Origin: Pedobacter zeae
Lineage (GTDB): Bacteria > Bacteroidota > Bacteroidia > Sphingobacteriales > Sphingobacteriaceae
Direction of reading: 5' to 3'
Length of the DNA: 64,000 nt
Assembly (NCBI RefSeq): GCF_014196715.1
Contig: NZ_JACIEF010000002.1
Location: 186,001 to 250,000 of the forward strand
In this document: positions 1 through 9,028 of the stretch, piece by piece
How the letters are laid out: each line of letters opens with the position of its first letter
How positions within the stretch are numbered: the first letter of the stretch is position 1
The notes under the pieces: model-generated
Database searches by the model: none
The model's input: only the letters and a program-made list of their open reading frames with translations
What the model was told of the DNA's origin: nothing
Position numbers and translations under genes: made by a program

Positions 1-1601
1 TTGACCTGGAAACTATAGTGAAATTTAAGTTGCACCTGGTCGTTATCCATCCAGGTTCTGTTCAGGCTAAGATACGATCCGGGTTTTGGGTTAATGGATA
101 ACTTCTTTTGGTTAAGGTATACTTCTGTACCTTGAGCCCAGGATGGGATAAAGAGCTTAAGCGAAAAACCAGTACTCTTTTTTGTTTTTACCAGGAAGTT
201 TACAAGAGAATCTTTTGGCAATTCTCCTTTTTGTTCCAGGCTAATATGTTTTCCTTTCCAGTTAACCTTTGAGGGCAGGTAAAGATTAACATAAAGTGCC
301 GAATCGTTATGATAGTAAATACCGGTATTGAGCTGGGCGAAGGCTTCAGCGCAGGAACCGGTACAGCAGGCATAGTCATTTTCCTTAAGGTATTTTTTGT
401 TTCGGGGCGATCCCAGTGGCAAATGATAAATAAATGCCCCGGTATTTTTGCTTTGTACAGGCAATACTGCATTATAAAACATGTTCATATAAGCATCTGC
501 ATATTTGGCATCTGCAGTCCAGGTAAAAAGATCGGAAGTCAGTTTTTGCGTATTATGCGAAACGCAACTTTCTGCAATTTCTTTTGAAAGGGTAAAAAGA
601 TGTCCTGGCTCACCCCAGTGTTCAGCGGTAAGGGAAGTTTTGGTGGTGGCATTTGGCCTGGGGCCGCTGCTGGAGCCATTAACATAGGCGTGGTCTTTCA
701 TCAGTATCTCCCAAAAATTTGTAGCGGCTTCACGGTAGCGGGTATCACCGGTAGCCGTATAACCTTTAGAAAATCCGTTCACCAATACCAGGTGCGTATT
801 GGAATGAAGCCCGGAAAGGATATCACGGTTCTGCAGAAGTGGATTGAAAAACCATTGAGGATCGAAAATTTTGGCCAGGGCCAGGTGTTTTGGATCTTTG
901 GAAATGGCGTAGAGTTTGTACAAAATTTCATTCATTGCACCCATCTCGTTCTGAGGGTTTGCCTCCACGGTGTACATCATTTTTTCCTGGGTTTCTTTGG
1001 GCAGTACAGCCATCCGCTTATCTACATAGGAAGCCATGCCCAACAGGATTTCATAAGCCTTTTTATTTTGCGTATGGAGGTAAACATCGAGCATGCCCTG
1101 CATCATCTTTTGATAAGTATAGTAGGGCGCCCAAACCCCGGTGAATTTAGTTTCAAGGGTGTTAAAGTCCTTGTCTGGAAAAGCACTCAGATAGCCGTTT
1201 CCGAAAGCTTTCTGGCATTTGTAAAGTTCATCGATCATGTATTTTAACTTCGATGTAAGCCCAGGCTGGTGGTACTTTTCTGCAAGGTGGGAAACGGCAG
1301 AAAGATAGTGGCCCACAAAATGCCCGCGGAGGCCAATGCCGGGGGCTTCCCATCCTGCAAGCGGTTTGGCAGTAGAGGGAAGACCTGCAGTAAGCCTGAA
1401 ATTATGCAATAACCTGTCGGGTTCCTGGGCATTTAGAAAGGAAATATCCAGTTCTTCCCGGTGTTTAACCTCCGAAATACCCAGGCTCACCTCCTTCTCG
1501 TTGAAAGGCGATACGGCGATGTTTAAAACCGGAGGGCGCTGAGAAAAGCAGTTTAAGGCGACCAGGATAAAAAGGAATGTGATAACTAATTTTTGAAACA
1601 T
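1..1601 (-). CDS. GH127 beta-L-arabinofuranosidase (partial, 3' end outside window)
   Basis: The reverse strand is open from an ATG at 1601 to the left edge, giving 533 codons. The protein starts with a signal peptide (MFQKLVITFLFILVALNCFS) and is probably periplasmic. The early block LLHNFRLTAGLPS then GWEAPGIGLRGHFVGHYLSA is typical of family GH127 (old DUF1680). The zinc-thiolate site is visible: Glu344 and Cys346 in the AESC motif, and Cys412-Cys413 in YACCTGSCAE. The spacing matches characterised beta-L-arabinofuranosidases, in which the first cysteine of the CC pair is the nucleophile. The enzyme removes terminal beta-L-arabinofuranose. It is transcribed away from the SusC/SusD operon at 2135. 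Only the C-terminal beta-sandwich portion appears to be missing. The family is secure; the exact substrate is inferred. Confidence 0.88.
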   Translation of the reverse strand, partial: MFQKLVITFLFILVALNCFSQRPPVLNIAVSPFNEKEVSLGISEVKHREELDISFLNAQEPDRLLHNFRLTAGLPSTAKPLAGWEAPGIGLRGHFVGHYLSAVSHLAEKYHQPGLTSKLKYMIDELYKCQKAFGNGYLSAFPDKDFNTLETKFTGVWAPYYTYQKMMQGMLDVYLHTQNKKAYEILLGMASYVDKRMAVLPKETQEKMMYTVEANPQNEMGAMNEILYKLYAISKDPKHLALAKIFDPQWFFNPLLQNRDILSGLHSNTHLVLVNGFSKGYTATGDTRYREAATNFWEILMKDHAYVNGSSSGPRPNATTKTSLTAEHWGEPGHLFTLSKEIAESCVSHNTQKLTSDLFTWTADAKYADAYMNMFYNAVLPVQSKNTGAFIYHLPLGSPRNKKYLKENDYACCTGSCAEAFAQLNTGIYYHNDSALYVNLYLPSKVNWKGKHISLEQKGELPKDSLVNFLVKTKKSTGFSLKLFIPSWAQGTEVYLNQKKLSINPKPGSYLSLNRTWMDNDQVQLKFHYSFQV

Positions 1602-2134
1602 CTTGTTGAATAATTGTAAATACAGACAATAAATAACAGAATGAATACTCTTTAACTGCATTTAATCAATAAAGCCTTCATCCTTTTTCCTGGAAAGGGG
1701 ACTGAAAAATAAACTTTTTGGTAAAGTAAACTAAGTATACCAACAATTCCTTTGCAGCGATTATAACAAAATTTTATGGGACGAGCTGTTCGCTAATTCC
1801 AAATCTTCGGTCGATGTTTTCGCCTTTACATTTACTTTTTTAAAAATAAATAGAGTATTAAATCTGATAAGCAGTGTCTATTGGTAAATAGTTTAAAAAA
1901 CTATAGATGAGTTGTGGAAGAGTTTAGCTTCATCCTTACGACCGGATAGATTAAGGAATGAAAATTTAAAATTTCATGTTGCTGTGGATAACATTTGCAT
2001 TAGCAAATTAAACAGGGTGGAAACGAATAAAAACCGATCGAAATTGGAAGTAGATTAATTCAGGAACAATTCATCGCATGGAGGCTTAACTTCCCTCCAA
2101 ACAAACTAACCAATATAGACCCGTTAAATCTAAA
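1602..2134. promoter_or_regulatory. Divergent intergenic region, GH127 / first SusC
   Basis: This 533-base AT-rich gap lies between two divergent transcription units and must carry both promoters. On the forward strand TTTA (1965-1968), a 21-base gap and AACATTTG (1990-1997) resemble the Bacteroidetes promoter form TTTG-N19-21-TAnnTTTG, with one mismatch in each box. The second box sits inside a small palindrome, ATTTGC-ATTA-GCAAAT. No gene was found here. The promoter assignment is weak. Confidence 0.25.
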
Positions 2135-5100
2135 ATGTTCATCAATATTTTTAGAACTAACAGTCCTAAAAACTTTATTATCAACGAACAAACTATGCGT
2201 ATTATTGTTGTTTTGTGTGTTTTTTTGTTGAATTTTTTGAGTGCAGCAATGGCAGTTCAGAAAGTTCAATCTGATTCACTTTTGAATAAGAAGCCTTCAG
2301 AAGATACTTCGAAAGTCCTGATCAAAAAGCAGCCAGCCAAGTTAAAAGGTCTTCAGAGTGTTGCAGTACCTATAAAATCTAAATTTCCTGCAAACAGCAT
2401 ACAACAATACCTAAAAGGAAATGTTGCAGGATTATATGCTACCGAGGCCAGTGGTGAGCCGGGAACTTACCAGTATATGTTTATCCGTGGTACATCTACT
2501 CCTTTGATCACCCAGGAAGACGTATTAAAAACCCAACCCTTAGTGGTTATTGATGGATTGCCTGTTCTTTCAAACGAAAGCCCTTTTGTATATGATATAC
2601 AAAGACCCGATTATAGTTTTAATAGAATTGGCCCTTCTACCAATTTGCTTGCAGGGCTCAATGTTGCGGATATAGAGTCGGTAGAAGTATTAAAAGATTT
2701 GTCTAAAACAGCCATCTATGGCGCCCGTGGAGCGAATGGTGTAATTTATATCCGCACAAGGGCTGGGTCAACAACATCAAACATGAGTTTTAACACTTCT
2801 TTTGGTGTTGCCGCAAAACCATCAGTTACCACCTTAAACGGGGGATACGAAGATAGTTTCAGGCAACGCTTTTATAGCAGGTATGCCACCCCGGTGCAGT
2901 TACAGTCTTATCCTGGTTTTTTGCGGGATTCCATTACGACCAAATATTATGGCGAGTCATCCTGGGCGGATGCTTATTATAAAAATGCACTGATGTATAA
3001 TGCTGATGCATTAATGTCAGGAGGCTCTAAAAGGGCCACCTTTAAGTTCAACGTAGGAACACAAAAAAGTGCCGGTAACGCAGACGAGACGGCGCTGAAT
3101 AAATATTATACATCTATTGACCTGAATATTATCCCGAGAAGCTGGATCACGGTGAGTGCTAATATAAAAGGTACAAGGTTAGACCGGAGCCGGAATAAAT
3201 ATAACAGGGACCGCCTGGCAGAGGTAGGCTATTTACCAGACCTGGCAGAAGCTCCGGCACCCAATATCGACAGTTATAATTCGTTCATCAATGAGTTTAA
3301 TAAAGGATTCGATAAGAACTATAACAATATTGCGAACGGTTTTTTAAATGTGGCCATAAAGCTGCCTTTAGATATCAGTTACAATACCCGTTTTGGGGTG
3401 AGTTACAATGAAGGCGGTAGAGACCTGTTTTATCCGAGTACATTATTAGATAATTCGAACTATGCATCCAACTACTTTGGTCTTAGCCAGCGCCTGGTGT
3501 ATGATAATTCACTCAACTACAAAATTGACCTGAAATCGAAGCATTCTTTTGATTTTACAGTTGGCAGTTCTATACAATGGGATCAAGACCAGTACAGCTA
3601 TTCTTATGCCTATAAAGGAGTAAGTGACTATTTAAAGGTAAATTTGCTCAAGGCGGGCAATTTTAACTCTAATGGGGCTTTCAGAGACCAGTTAACCTTC
3701 AAATTCCTTGACCAGACTGCTACGAACATTCTATCTTTTTACACATCCGGAACCTATAAGTTTAAAGATTTTTACAGTGCAAGTTTATTACTCAGGACAG
3801 ATGGGGCATCCAATATGCAGCCGGTTCACCGCTGGTTCTTTTCTCCGGTTCTTTCAGGCGCCTGGGACATCAAAAATCACAAACTCGCTAAATCCCCGGT
3901 CATTTCGGCATTAACGCTTAAAGCGAGTGTGGGGCGTATTGGCATTGCTCAATTAACCGATCGCATTTCATTGGGAACGCAGTACGCATCAGAAGCTGGC
4001 TGGTCAAATGATCTCAGAATTCCCTCTTACCTGAATACCGCAACGTTAATGAGGTCTTACTTATACGGATACCTGGGTTATGACATCCCATGGAGCTATA
4101 ACGAGCAGTTAAGTGCCGGAGCAAGTTTTGGTTTTTTTAAAAACAGGATCGTAGGAGAATTGAGCTTCTATTCAACAACCACAAAAAAACAGCTGATTAA
4201 CATTCCGGGGGCTGCAGAATATGGCTATACCGGGTTGTTTCAGCCGGGTATGGACATTAATAATAAAGGTGTCGATTTATTTTTATCAGCAGATATTTTA
4301 AAATCTGCTGCAAAGAAAAGTTTTAATTGGAACTCTTCTATCAATCTGAATTTTAATCGCAATACTTTAAAAGCTTTGCCGGGCGGCATATCCGAAATCA
4401 TTATTGGTGATAGAAAACTACAGGTTGGCCACGCCGCAGATCAGTTTTGGGTATTAAAGAATAATGGCGTTTACAATGCTGATGACGAGGTTCCTGTAAA
4501 TCCATCTACGGGAAATAAAATGACCTATAAAGGCACCGAATTAAAAGCAGGGGACCCGAAATGGGCAGACATCAATGGTGATTATAATGTTGACGATAAA
4601 GACAAGATACTAACAGGCCATATCTTACCCGTAGTTTCAGGTGGCTGGAACAACAGCCTGAGATATAAAAAATGGGATTTACAAACCAGTTTCTATTTTA
4701 ATTTAGGTAGAAAAGTGCTGAATCAGACCATGGCTGACCGTTTCAATTTCATTAACCGCGAAGCCGAGAACAGTATCAATTCGGTAAAAGAGTTTACGTT
4801 TTGGCAGGAGCAGGGTAACGCGGCTTTATATCCTATCTATAACCCATGGAGCCCGGTTATCCCCTACCGGTCAGAGCAGGACCTGTTTTTGGAAAACGCC
4901 TCATTTTTTAAACTTAGGAGCATTAGCCTTGGTTTCGACCTGACCGATAAGTTGCTCAAGTCTAATAAGGCAACAAGATTTAAATCTTTCTATGTTTTTG
5001 CTTCTGCGAGTAATTTATTCACTATAACCTCCTATTCTGGCCGTGATCCTGAACTGGTTAATACAAGCGGTATTGATACCGGCTATGGACTTTCCTTGCC

Positions 5101-5140
5101 CATGATGTTTGCTGCCGGATTAAAAGTTGATTTTAAATAG
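2135..5140 (+). CDS. SusC/RagA-like TonB-dependent outer-membrane transporter, short N-terminus
   Basis: A 1001-residue outer-membrane porin that would import oligosaccharides with the SusD encoded next. The plug region shows VVIDGLPV near residue 138 and VEVLKDLSKTAIYGARGANG near 180-205. A long beta-barrel follows, ending in GLKVDFK. Unlike the other three SusC proteins here it lacks a recognisable carboxypeptidase-regulatory-like domain and an EVVVIGYG-type TonB box; a roughly 60-residue Lys/Ser-rich linker joins the signal peptide to the plug. An inner start at 2195 would give a neat signal peptide. The upstream start is kept because the other SusC proteins here also have about 15-22 residues before the hydrophobic core. 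First gene of a long operon, 9 bases before SusD. Confidence 0.88.
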   Translation: MFINIFRTNSPKNFIINEQTMRIIVVLCVFLLNFLSAAMAVQKVQSDSLLNKKPSEDTSKVLIKKQPAKLKGLQSVAVPIKSKFPANSIQQYLKGNVAGLYATEASGEPGTYQYMFIRGTSTPLITQEDVLKTQPLVVIDGLPVLSNESPFVYDIQRPDYSFNRIGPSTNLLAGLNVADIESVEVLKDLSKTAIYGARGANGVIYIRTRAGSTTSNMSFNTSFGVAAKPSVTTLNGGYEDSFRQRFYSRYATPVQLQSYPGFLRDSITTKYYGESSWADAYYKNALMYNADALMSGGSKRATFKFNVGTQKSAGNADETALNKYYTSIDLNIIPRSWITVSANIKGTRLDRSRNKYNRDRLAEVGYLPDLAEAPAPNIDSYNSFINEFNKGFDKNYNNIANGFLNVAIKLPLDISYNTRFGVSYNEGGRDLFYPSTLLDNSNYASNYFGLSQRLVYDNSLNYKIDLKSKHSFDFTVGSSIQWDQDQYSYSYAYKGVSDYLKVNLLKAGNFNSNGAFRDQLTFKFLDQTATNILSFYTSGTYKFKDFYSASLLLRTDGASNMQPVHRWFFSPVLSGAWDIKNHKLAKSPVISALTLKASVGRIGIAQLTDRISLGTQYASEAGWSNDLRIPSYLNTATLMRSYLYGYLGYDIPWSYNEQLSAGASFGFFKNRIVGELSFYSTTTKKQLINIPGAAEYGYTGLFQPGMDINNKGVDLFLSADILKSAAKKSFNWNSSINLNFNRNTLKALPGGISEIIIGDRKLQVGHAADQFWVLKNNGVYNADDEVPVNPSTGNKMTYKGTELKAGDPKWADINGDYNVDDKDKILTGHILPVVSGGWNNSLRYKKWDLQTSFYFNLGRKVLNQTMADRFNFINREAENSINSVKEFTFWQEQGNAALYPIYNPWSPVIPYRSEQDLFLENASFFKLRSISLGFDLTDKLLKSNKATRFKSFYVFASASNLFTITSYSGRDPELVNTSGIDTGYGLSLPMMFAAGLKVDFK

Positions 5141-5149
5141 TTTTTAGAA

Positions 5150-6721
5150 ATGAGAAGATTAAGTTATATAATGCTCATTAGCCTGTTGCTTCCCTTATTA
5201 GGTTGCAAGAAGATTTTAGATACAGGCTCTACACGTGCTGTCGGAGAAGTAAACATGTGGAGTACTTTAGAAGATGCCAGAGCCGCATTGTTCGGGGTTT
5301 ATGCGCTTAACAGGGCTGCAATGTCGGATAATAACCGGCATGTGATTTACGGCGATGTTCGATTGGCCGATTTTGAGCCTACCTCAAGGCTTGATCTTAA
5401 GGCCATCCACAATAACATGCTGAATGCCGATTATAAGCTAATTAATGACCTCTCGGATTGGCGCCCGTTTTATGCTACTATCAATGCCGCAAATTTATAC
5501 TTGGAAAGAATTCACGAAGTGTATGAAAAGGACAAAAGATTTGTAGAGCAAACCTATAATTTAGACCGGGCGCAGGTAAAAGCTTTAAGGGCCTTCACTT
5601 ATTTTTACATGTGCAGGATATGGGGCGATGTGCCGCTTATCCTTTCTTCGCACGAGGGAAGTTTTACCAATAAGCCACGTGATCCACAGGACAAGATTTT
5701 TGCTGCAATAGAACAGGATTTGCTCGAGGCAGAACCCAAATTGCCTTATGCTTATGATGGCTTTGATCCTGAACAAACCGGATTGTATTATGGACAGAAC
5801 ATCGCAACTTACTACGGCTACGGTTACCTGGTTAGCAAACAGGCGGTCTGGACCATGCTTGCTCACATGTATGCCTGGAGAGGCGATTATGTTAACGCTG
5901 CCATTTATGCGCAGAAGATAGTTGATAAAACCGTGAGGCCATCAGGATCCGGAGCAGCATTAGCCGGAACATTCCGTAATGTAAATGACGGACTAACAGT
6001 AAACGTACGTTACATCGGCTACATGTGGGGCGCAAATCACCCTGCAGTACTGTTTGCCGTAGCCCGGGGCGAATTGGCGACATCCGATGTAATAGAAGAA
6101 TTAACTGCCGCTGATCCCATTGTACCAAACCGAAGAATCCCGGCAATTTATGTACCTAAAGACAGTTTATTCTCCATTTATAATGAGGGGACGGATGCCC
6201 GTTTCGCTGTAGACAGTGTCACAAAGATTGTGAGGTCGGCCGATGGCTTTTTTACAGGATTTGATAAACCCTATCCTGTTTTCAGGAAAATATTTGTGCC
6301 ATGGTTTAGTTTTCCAAATAAGCAAGGTATTAATGTACCCTCAGACTTAGGTGTTTTTGCCAGCCCAATCGTTTTTAGCCGGTTTACAGAAATGGGACTA
6401 CTCTTAGCCGAATGTAAGGCAGCCTTGAATGATAAGGAAGGTGCTATAACGATCCTGAACCAGGTAAGGGTTAATAACAGCGTACCAGCCTATGTAAGCG
6501 AGCGGGATAACGGTCCGCTGGTTGATGCCATCTTCAAAGAAAGAAGGCGTGAGTTGATTGGTGAAGGCTGGCGATGGTATGATTATGTCAGATTTAAGAA
6601 AATCAAAAATAACGATCCAAAATTTAACCAGCTCATCCAAAGTGGCGGTATCTACTGGCCGGTTTCCCGTACGTTGATCAGTCAAAATCCAATGTTAACA
6701 CAATATCCCTATTGGAAATAA
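5150..6721 (+). CDS. SusD/RagB-like surface glycan-binding lipoprotein
   Basis: A 523-residue partner of the SusC just upstream, forming the lid that captures glycan at the cell surface. The signal peptide ends in lipobox LLGC (Cys19) followed by KK, as is usual for lipoproteins here. SusD features are the tetratricopeptide-like stretch with RAQVKALRAFTYFYMCRIWGDVP near residues 142-162, and the C-terminal segment FKERRRELIGEGWRWYDYVR, which is the common SusD end motif. It starts 9 bases after the SusC stop. The next gene starts 1 base after its stop, so translation is probably coupled. Confidence 0.92.
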   Translation: MRRLSYIMLISLLLPLLGCKKILDTGSTRAVGEVNMWSTLEDARAALFGVYALNRAAMSDNNRHVIYGDVRLADFEPTSRLDLKAIHNNMLNADYKLINDLSDWRPFYATINAANLYLERIHEVYEKDKRFVEQTYNLDRAQVKALRAFTYFYMCRIWGDVPLILSSHEGSFTNKPRDPQDKIFAAIEQDLLEAEPKLPYAYDGFDPEQTGLYYGQNIATYYGYGYLVSKQAVWTMLAHMYAWRGDYVNAAIYAQKIVDKTVRPSGSGAALAGTFRNVNDGLTVNVRYIGYMWGANHPAVLFAVARGELATSDVIEELTAADPIVPNRRIPAIYVPKDSLFSIYNEGTDARFAVDSVTKIVRSADGFFTGFDKPYPVFRKIFVPWFSFPNKQGINVPSDLGVFASPIVFSRFTEMGLLLAECKAALNDKEGAITILNQVRVNNSVPAYVSERDNGPLVDAIFKERRRELIGEGWRWYDYVRFKKIKNNDPKFNQLIQSGGIYWPVSRTLISQNPMLTQYPYWK

Positions 6722-6722
6722 T

Positions 6723-7931
6723 ATGAAACGATTTAGTTTTATGATAATGATACTCGGCTTGGTAGCAGGGGCATTATTAACATCCTGTCAAAAGAATGAA
6801 TTAAAAAGCGGTCTTTCAGAAACCGGGAGGGGTTTTTCTGGTAATACTTACGATTATCTCAAGAGCAAACCCGGAATCTTCGATTCGTTATTATTTGTGG
6901 TCGACCGGCTGAAATTAGCCGATGTGCTAAAATCAGATTCAGTAACCCTTTTTGCCGTTACCAATACCAGTTTCAGACTGGCTTCCGACGACTTAAATGC
7001 ACAGCGATTGCGTACAGGCAAAAAGCCTATCTACCTGAAAGATTACCGCCTGGATCAACTGGATAGCCTGATGTGCCGTTATATACTCAAAGGCACTTTT
7101 TCTTCTAAAAAATTATCGGTTCTTAACGGAATAACTGTTTTTGCCTACAAATACGGATATGAATTGAACGCTAAGGCAACCGCTTCGTCGGCAATGGGGC
7201 AGGTAGGTGCAGGACCCTCATCAATCGTTTACAGCAGTAAAAACAGGACGGAGTTTAAAGCGAACTGGTCATCAGCCATAGCCTATTCTATAGATATACC
7301 AACCAGGAACGGCCTGGTACATGTAATCGACGATAAGCACTTTTTTGGTTTTGGCTACTACAGCAAACAACCTTCAACACCTTTCCGCGATTTTGCATTC
7401 AGGTTGCCTGAAACATTCGATATCGATTCGGAGCCTTTAGAGGCAGAAGATTACGATAACGGAGGCTGCGGTGTAGCCTATCACGATACCAGAAGCCCTT
7501 GCAACGAGATTGACGGACGATACTGGAATGATGGCGGGCAGTACAGAACTGCTGAAGGGGTGGACCTATGGGGACAACCCGCAGCATACAATAAAGGTAT
7601 TTTTTACCGGCAGGGGTATAGGGTTGCTGCCATGAGAACCGGCGAATGGACCAACTATTCTATTGAGGTACCTGCAGATGGTAATTACGAAATCAAATTA
7701 CACTACAGTGTTCAAAACAGTACGGGCAATCCTCCTGCATACTGCGACCTCCGGCTAGACTGGAAGCTATTGGCCAGGCGTGTTGCACTACCGATAACCG
7801 GAGGAAAGATGGATGAATTGAAAGCCGGTACCTTTTATTTAACCAAGGGAACCCATTACCTGACTTTTTGTACCATGACTTCTGTACCTGATTTAAGTTT
7901 CGATGCTTTCGTATTTAAACGTGTTAACTAA
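6723..7931 (+). CDS. Lipoprotein with fasciclin-like domain and C-terminal CBM6-like module
   Basis: A 402-residue lipoprotein (lipobox LLTSC, Cys22). Residues about 40-205 look like a fasciclin (FAS1) domain: TYDYLKSKPGIFDSLLFVVD, then VTLFAVTNTSF, and the closing NGLVHVIDDKHFF. From about residue 235 the protein resembles a CBM6-type beta-sandwich: LEAEDYDNGGCGVAYHDT, GYRVAAMRTGEWTNYSIEVP, then DGNYEIKLHYSV. It probably acts as an accessory surface glycan-binding protein in the SusE/F position. It starts one base after SusD and overlaps the next start by one base. The FAS1 call rests on motif resemblance; the sugar ligand is unknown. Confidence 0.72.
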   Translation: MKRFSFMIMILGLVAGALLTSCQKNELKSGLSETGRGFSGNTYDYLKSKPGIFDSLLFVVDRLKLADVLKSDSVTLFAVTNTSFRLASDDLNAQRLRTGKKPIYLKDYRLDQLDSLMCRYILKGTFSSKKLSVLNGITVFAYKYGYELNAKATASSAMGQVGAGPSSIVYSSKNRTEFKANWSSAIAYSIDIPTRNGLVHVIDDKHFFGFGYYSKQPSTPFRDFAFRLPETFDIDSEPLEAEDYDNGGCGVAYHDTRSPCNEIDGRYWNDGGQYRTAEGVDLWGQPAAYNKGIFYRQGYRVAAMRTGEWTNYSIEVPADGNYEIKLHYSVQNSTGNPPAYCDLRLDWKLLARRVALPITGGKMDELKAGTFYLTKGTHYLTFCTMTSVPDLSFDAFVFKRVN

Positions 7932-9028
7932 TGAACCAAACCAATATAAAGACCTCATTGATAATGAAAAAAATTATCTTATTTGTAGCGATAGTAGTTT
8001 TTTTCCTTTCTTCATGTAAAAAAATATTTAATTTACCGGAAGACAGGCCCTATCTTAGTCCGGATGCGAATTATACTTCAGCACCTATACTCAGACCAAT
8101 TCTGGGGCGTAATACCTTATTCAGCTATTTCAAATCGGATAATTCAAATTTTCCGATTAAGTTTGAAATCACCGATTTTACTAATCTCGATCGGTCCCCT
8201 TCCGATAAGTTAAACCTGAAGCGTAATGTCTACGTTTGGAAACAGGCTTATACGGGTAATGAGAAAAGCGTCGATGAAATCAATGCCAAACGGAGTATAG
8301 AAGAACGGCCGCTTTTTGAGGTTAATTCGGCCGGTGAGTTTATCATGTGGTCGTCTGCCAATGATGCAGATTTTCGCAAACCACAGCCTGATACTGCTTA
8401 CCGCTTTAACGTAAAGATCAGTAATGGCGGCGGCGAAAGAGTTCTGGGTCCCTTGTTCCTGGCACCTTTAGCTTCGCGACCGTACGAACCATCGTATCAT
8501 CTTAATGAAATCACTGCGGTTCCGCGAAAAGAAGTTTCTGGTGCTGTTAAACGGCTGATCCCTGCAACGCTGGTAAACATGGTTGGCGTAACTACCGGTA
8601 ACCCGCTGGTTCGTGAAACCGGTGCGGGAACCACCGCATTGAAGCAGGATGTTTGGGTATATTTTAAGCGTAAAGGCGATGGAAATACTCTCACTATCAA
8701 ATTTTTTGACAAAGATTCGATCGCCATTAATCCTTTAAAATTTAATGGTACAAACTGGCAGAAGCTTATTCACGGATTTAACCCGGTAATTAGCCCAACC
8801 TCGGTGAAGTATGATGTAGCCTATCCTATTCCCTTGACCAACTTACCTACACCTTATACCACCGCTGATGGGTCGCAGGCACAACTGACCTTTAGCTACA
8901 ACAGAATTGGTTTTAGTGGCCTCAGGGTAATCGCAACCATGACCTTGCCATTTAACATCTATCAGGCCGGTGATTGGGAAATTGTGTTTTTCTTTCATAA
9001 CGAGAATCCAAAGTTTGAAGATGAATAA
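7931..9028 (+). CDS. DUF5007-like PUL lipoprotein
   Basis: A 365-residue lipoprotein with lipobox FFLSSC (Cys29) followed by KK. An inner ATG at 7964 gives the more usual signal peptide MKKIILFVAIVVFFLSSC and may be the true start. The body is beta-rich with no catalytic motif visible. Its position between a fasciclin lipoprotein and a second SusC, together with sequence character (NLPEDRPYLSPDANYTSAPI near the start), suggests the DUF5007 family, which recurs in such operons. It is probably a surface-exposed binding protein. Its last 8 bases overlap the chosen start of the next gene. Confidence 0.6.
   Translation: MNQTNIKTSLIMKKIILFVAIVVFFLSSCKKIFNLPEDRPYLSPDANYTSAPILRPILGRNTLFSYFKSDNSNFPIKFEITDFTNLDRSPSDKLNLKRNVYVWKQAYTGNEKSVDEINAKRSIEERPLFEVNSAGEFIMWSSANDADFRKPQPDTAYRFNVKISNGGGERVLGPLFLAPLASRPYEPSYHLNEITAVPRKEVSGAVKRLIPATLVNMVGVTTGNPLVRETGAGTTALKQDVWVYFKRKGDGNTLTIKFFDKDSIAINPLKFNGTNWQKLIHGFNPVISPTSVKYDVAYPIPLTNLPTPYTTADGSQAQLTFSYNRIGFSGLRVIATMTLPFNIYQAGDWEIVFFFHNENPKFEDE

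Noticed and set aside
600..1247. 215-codon forward frame
   Set aside because: It lies antisense to the GH127 gene, whose reverse frame has clear family motifs; the forward frame shows none.
1741..1760. Promoter box TTCCTTTG at 1747-1754
   Set aside because: The nearest TTTG upstream (1717-1720) is 26 bases away, too far for the known spacing.
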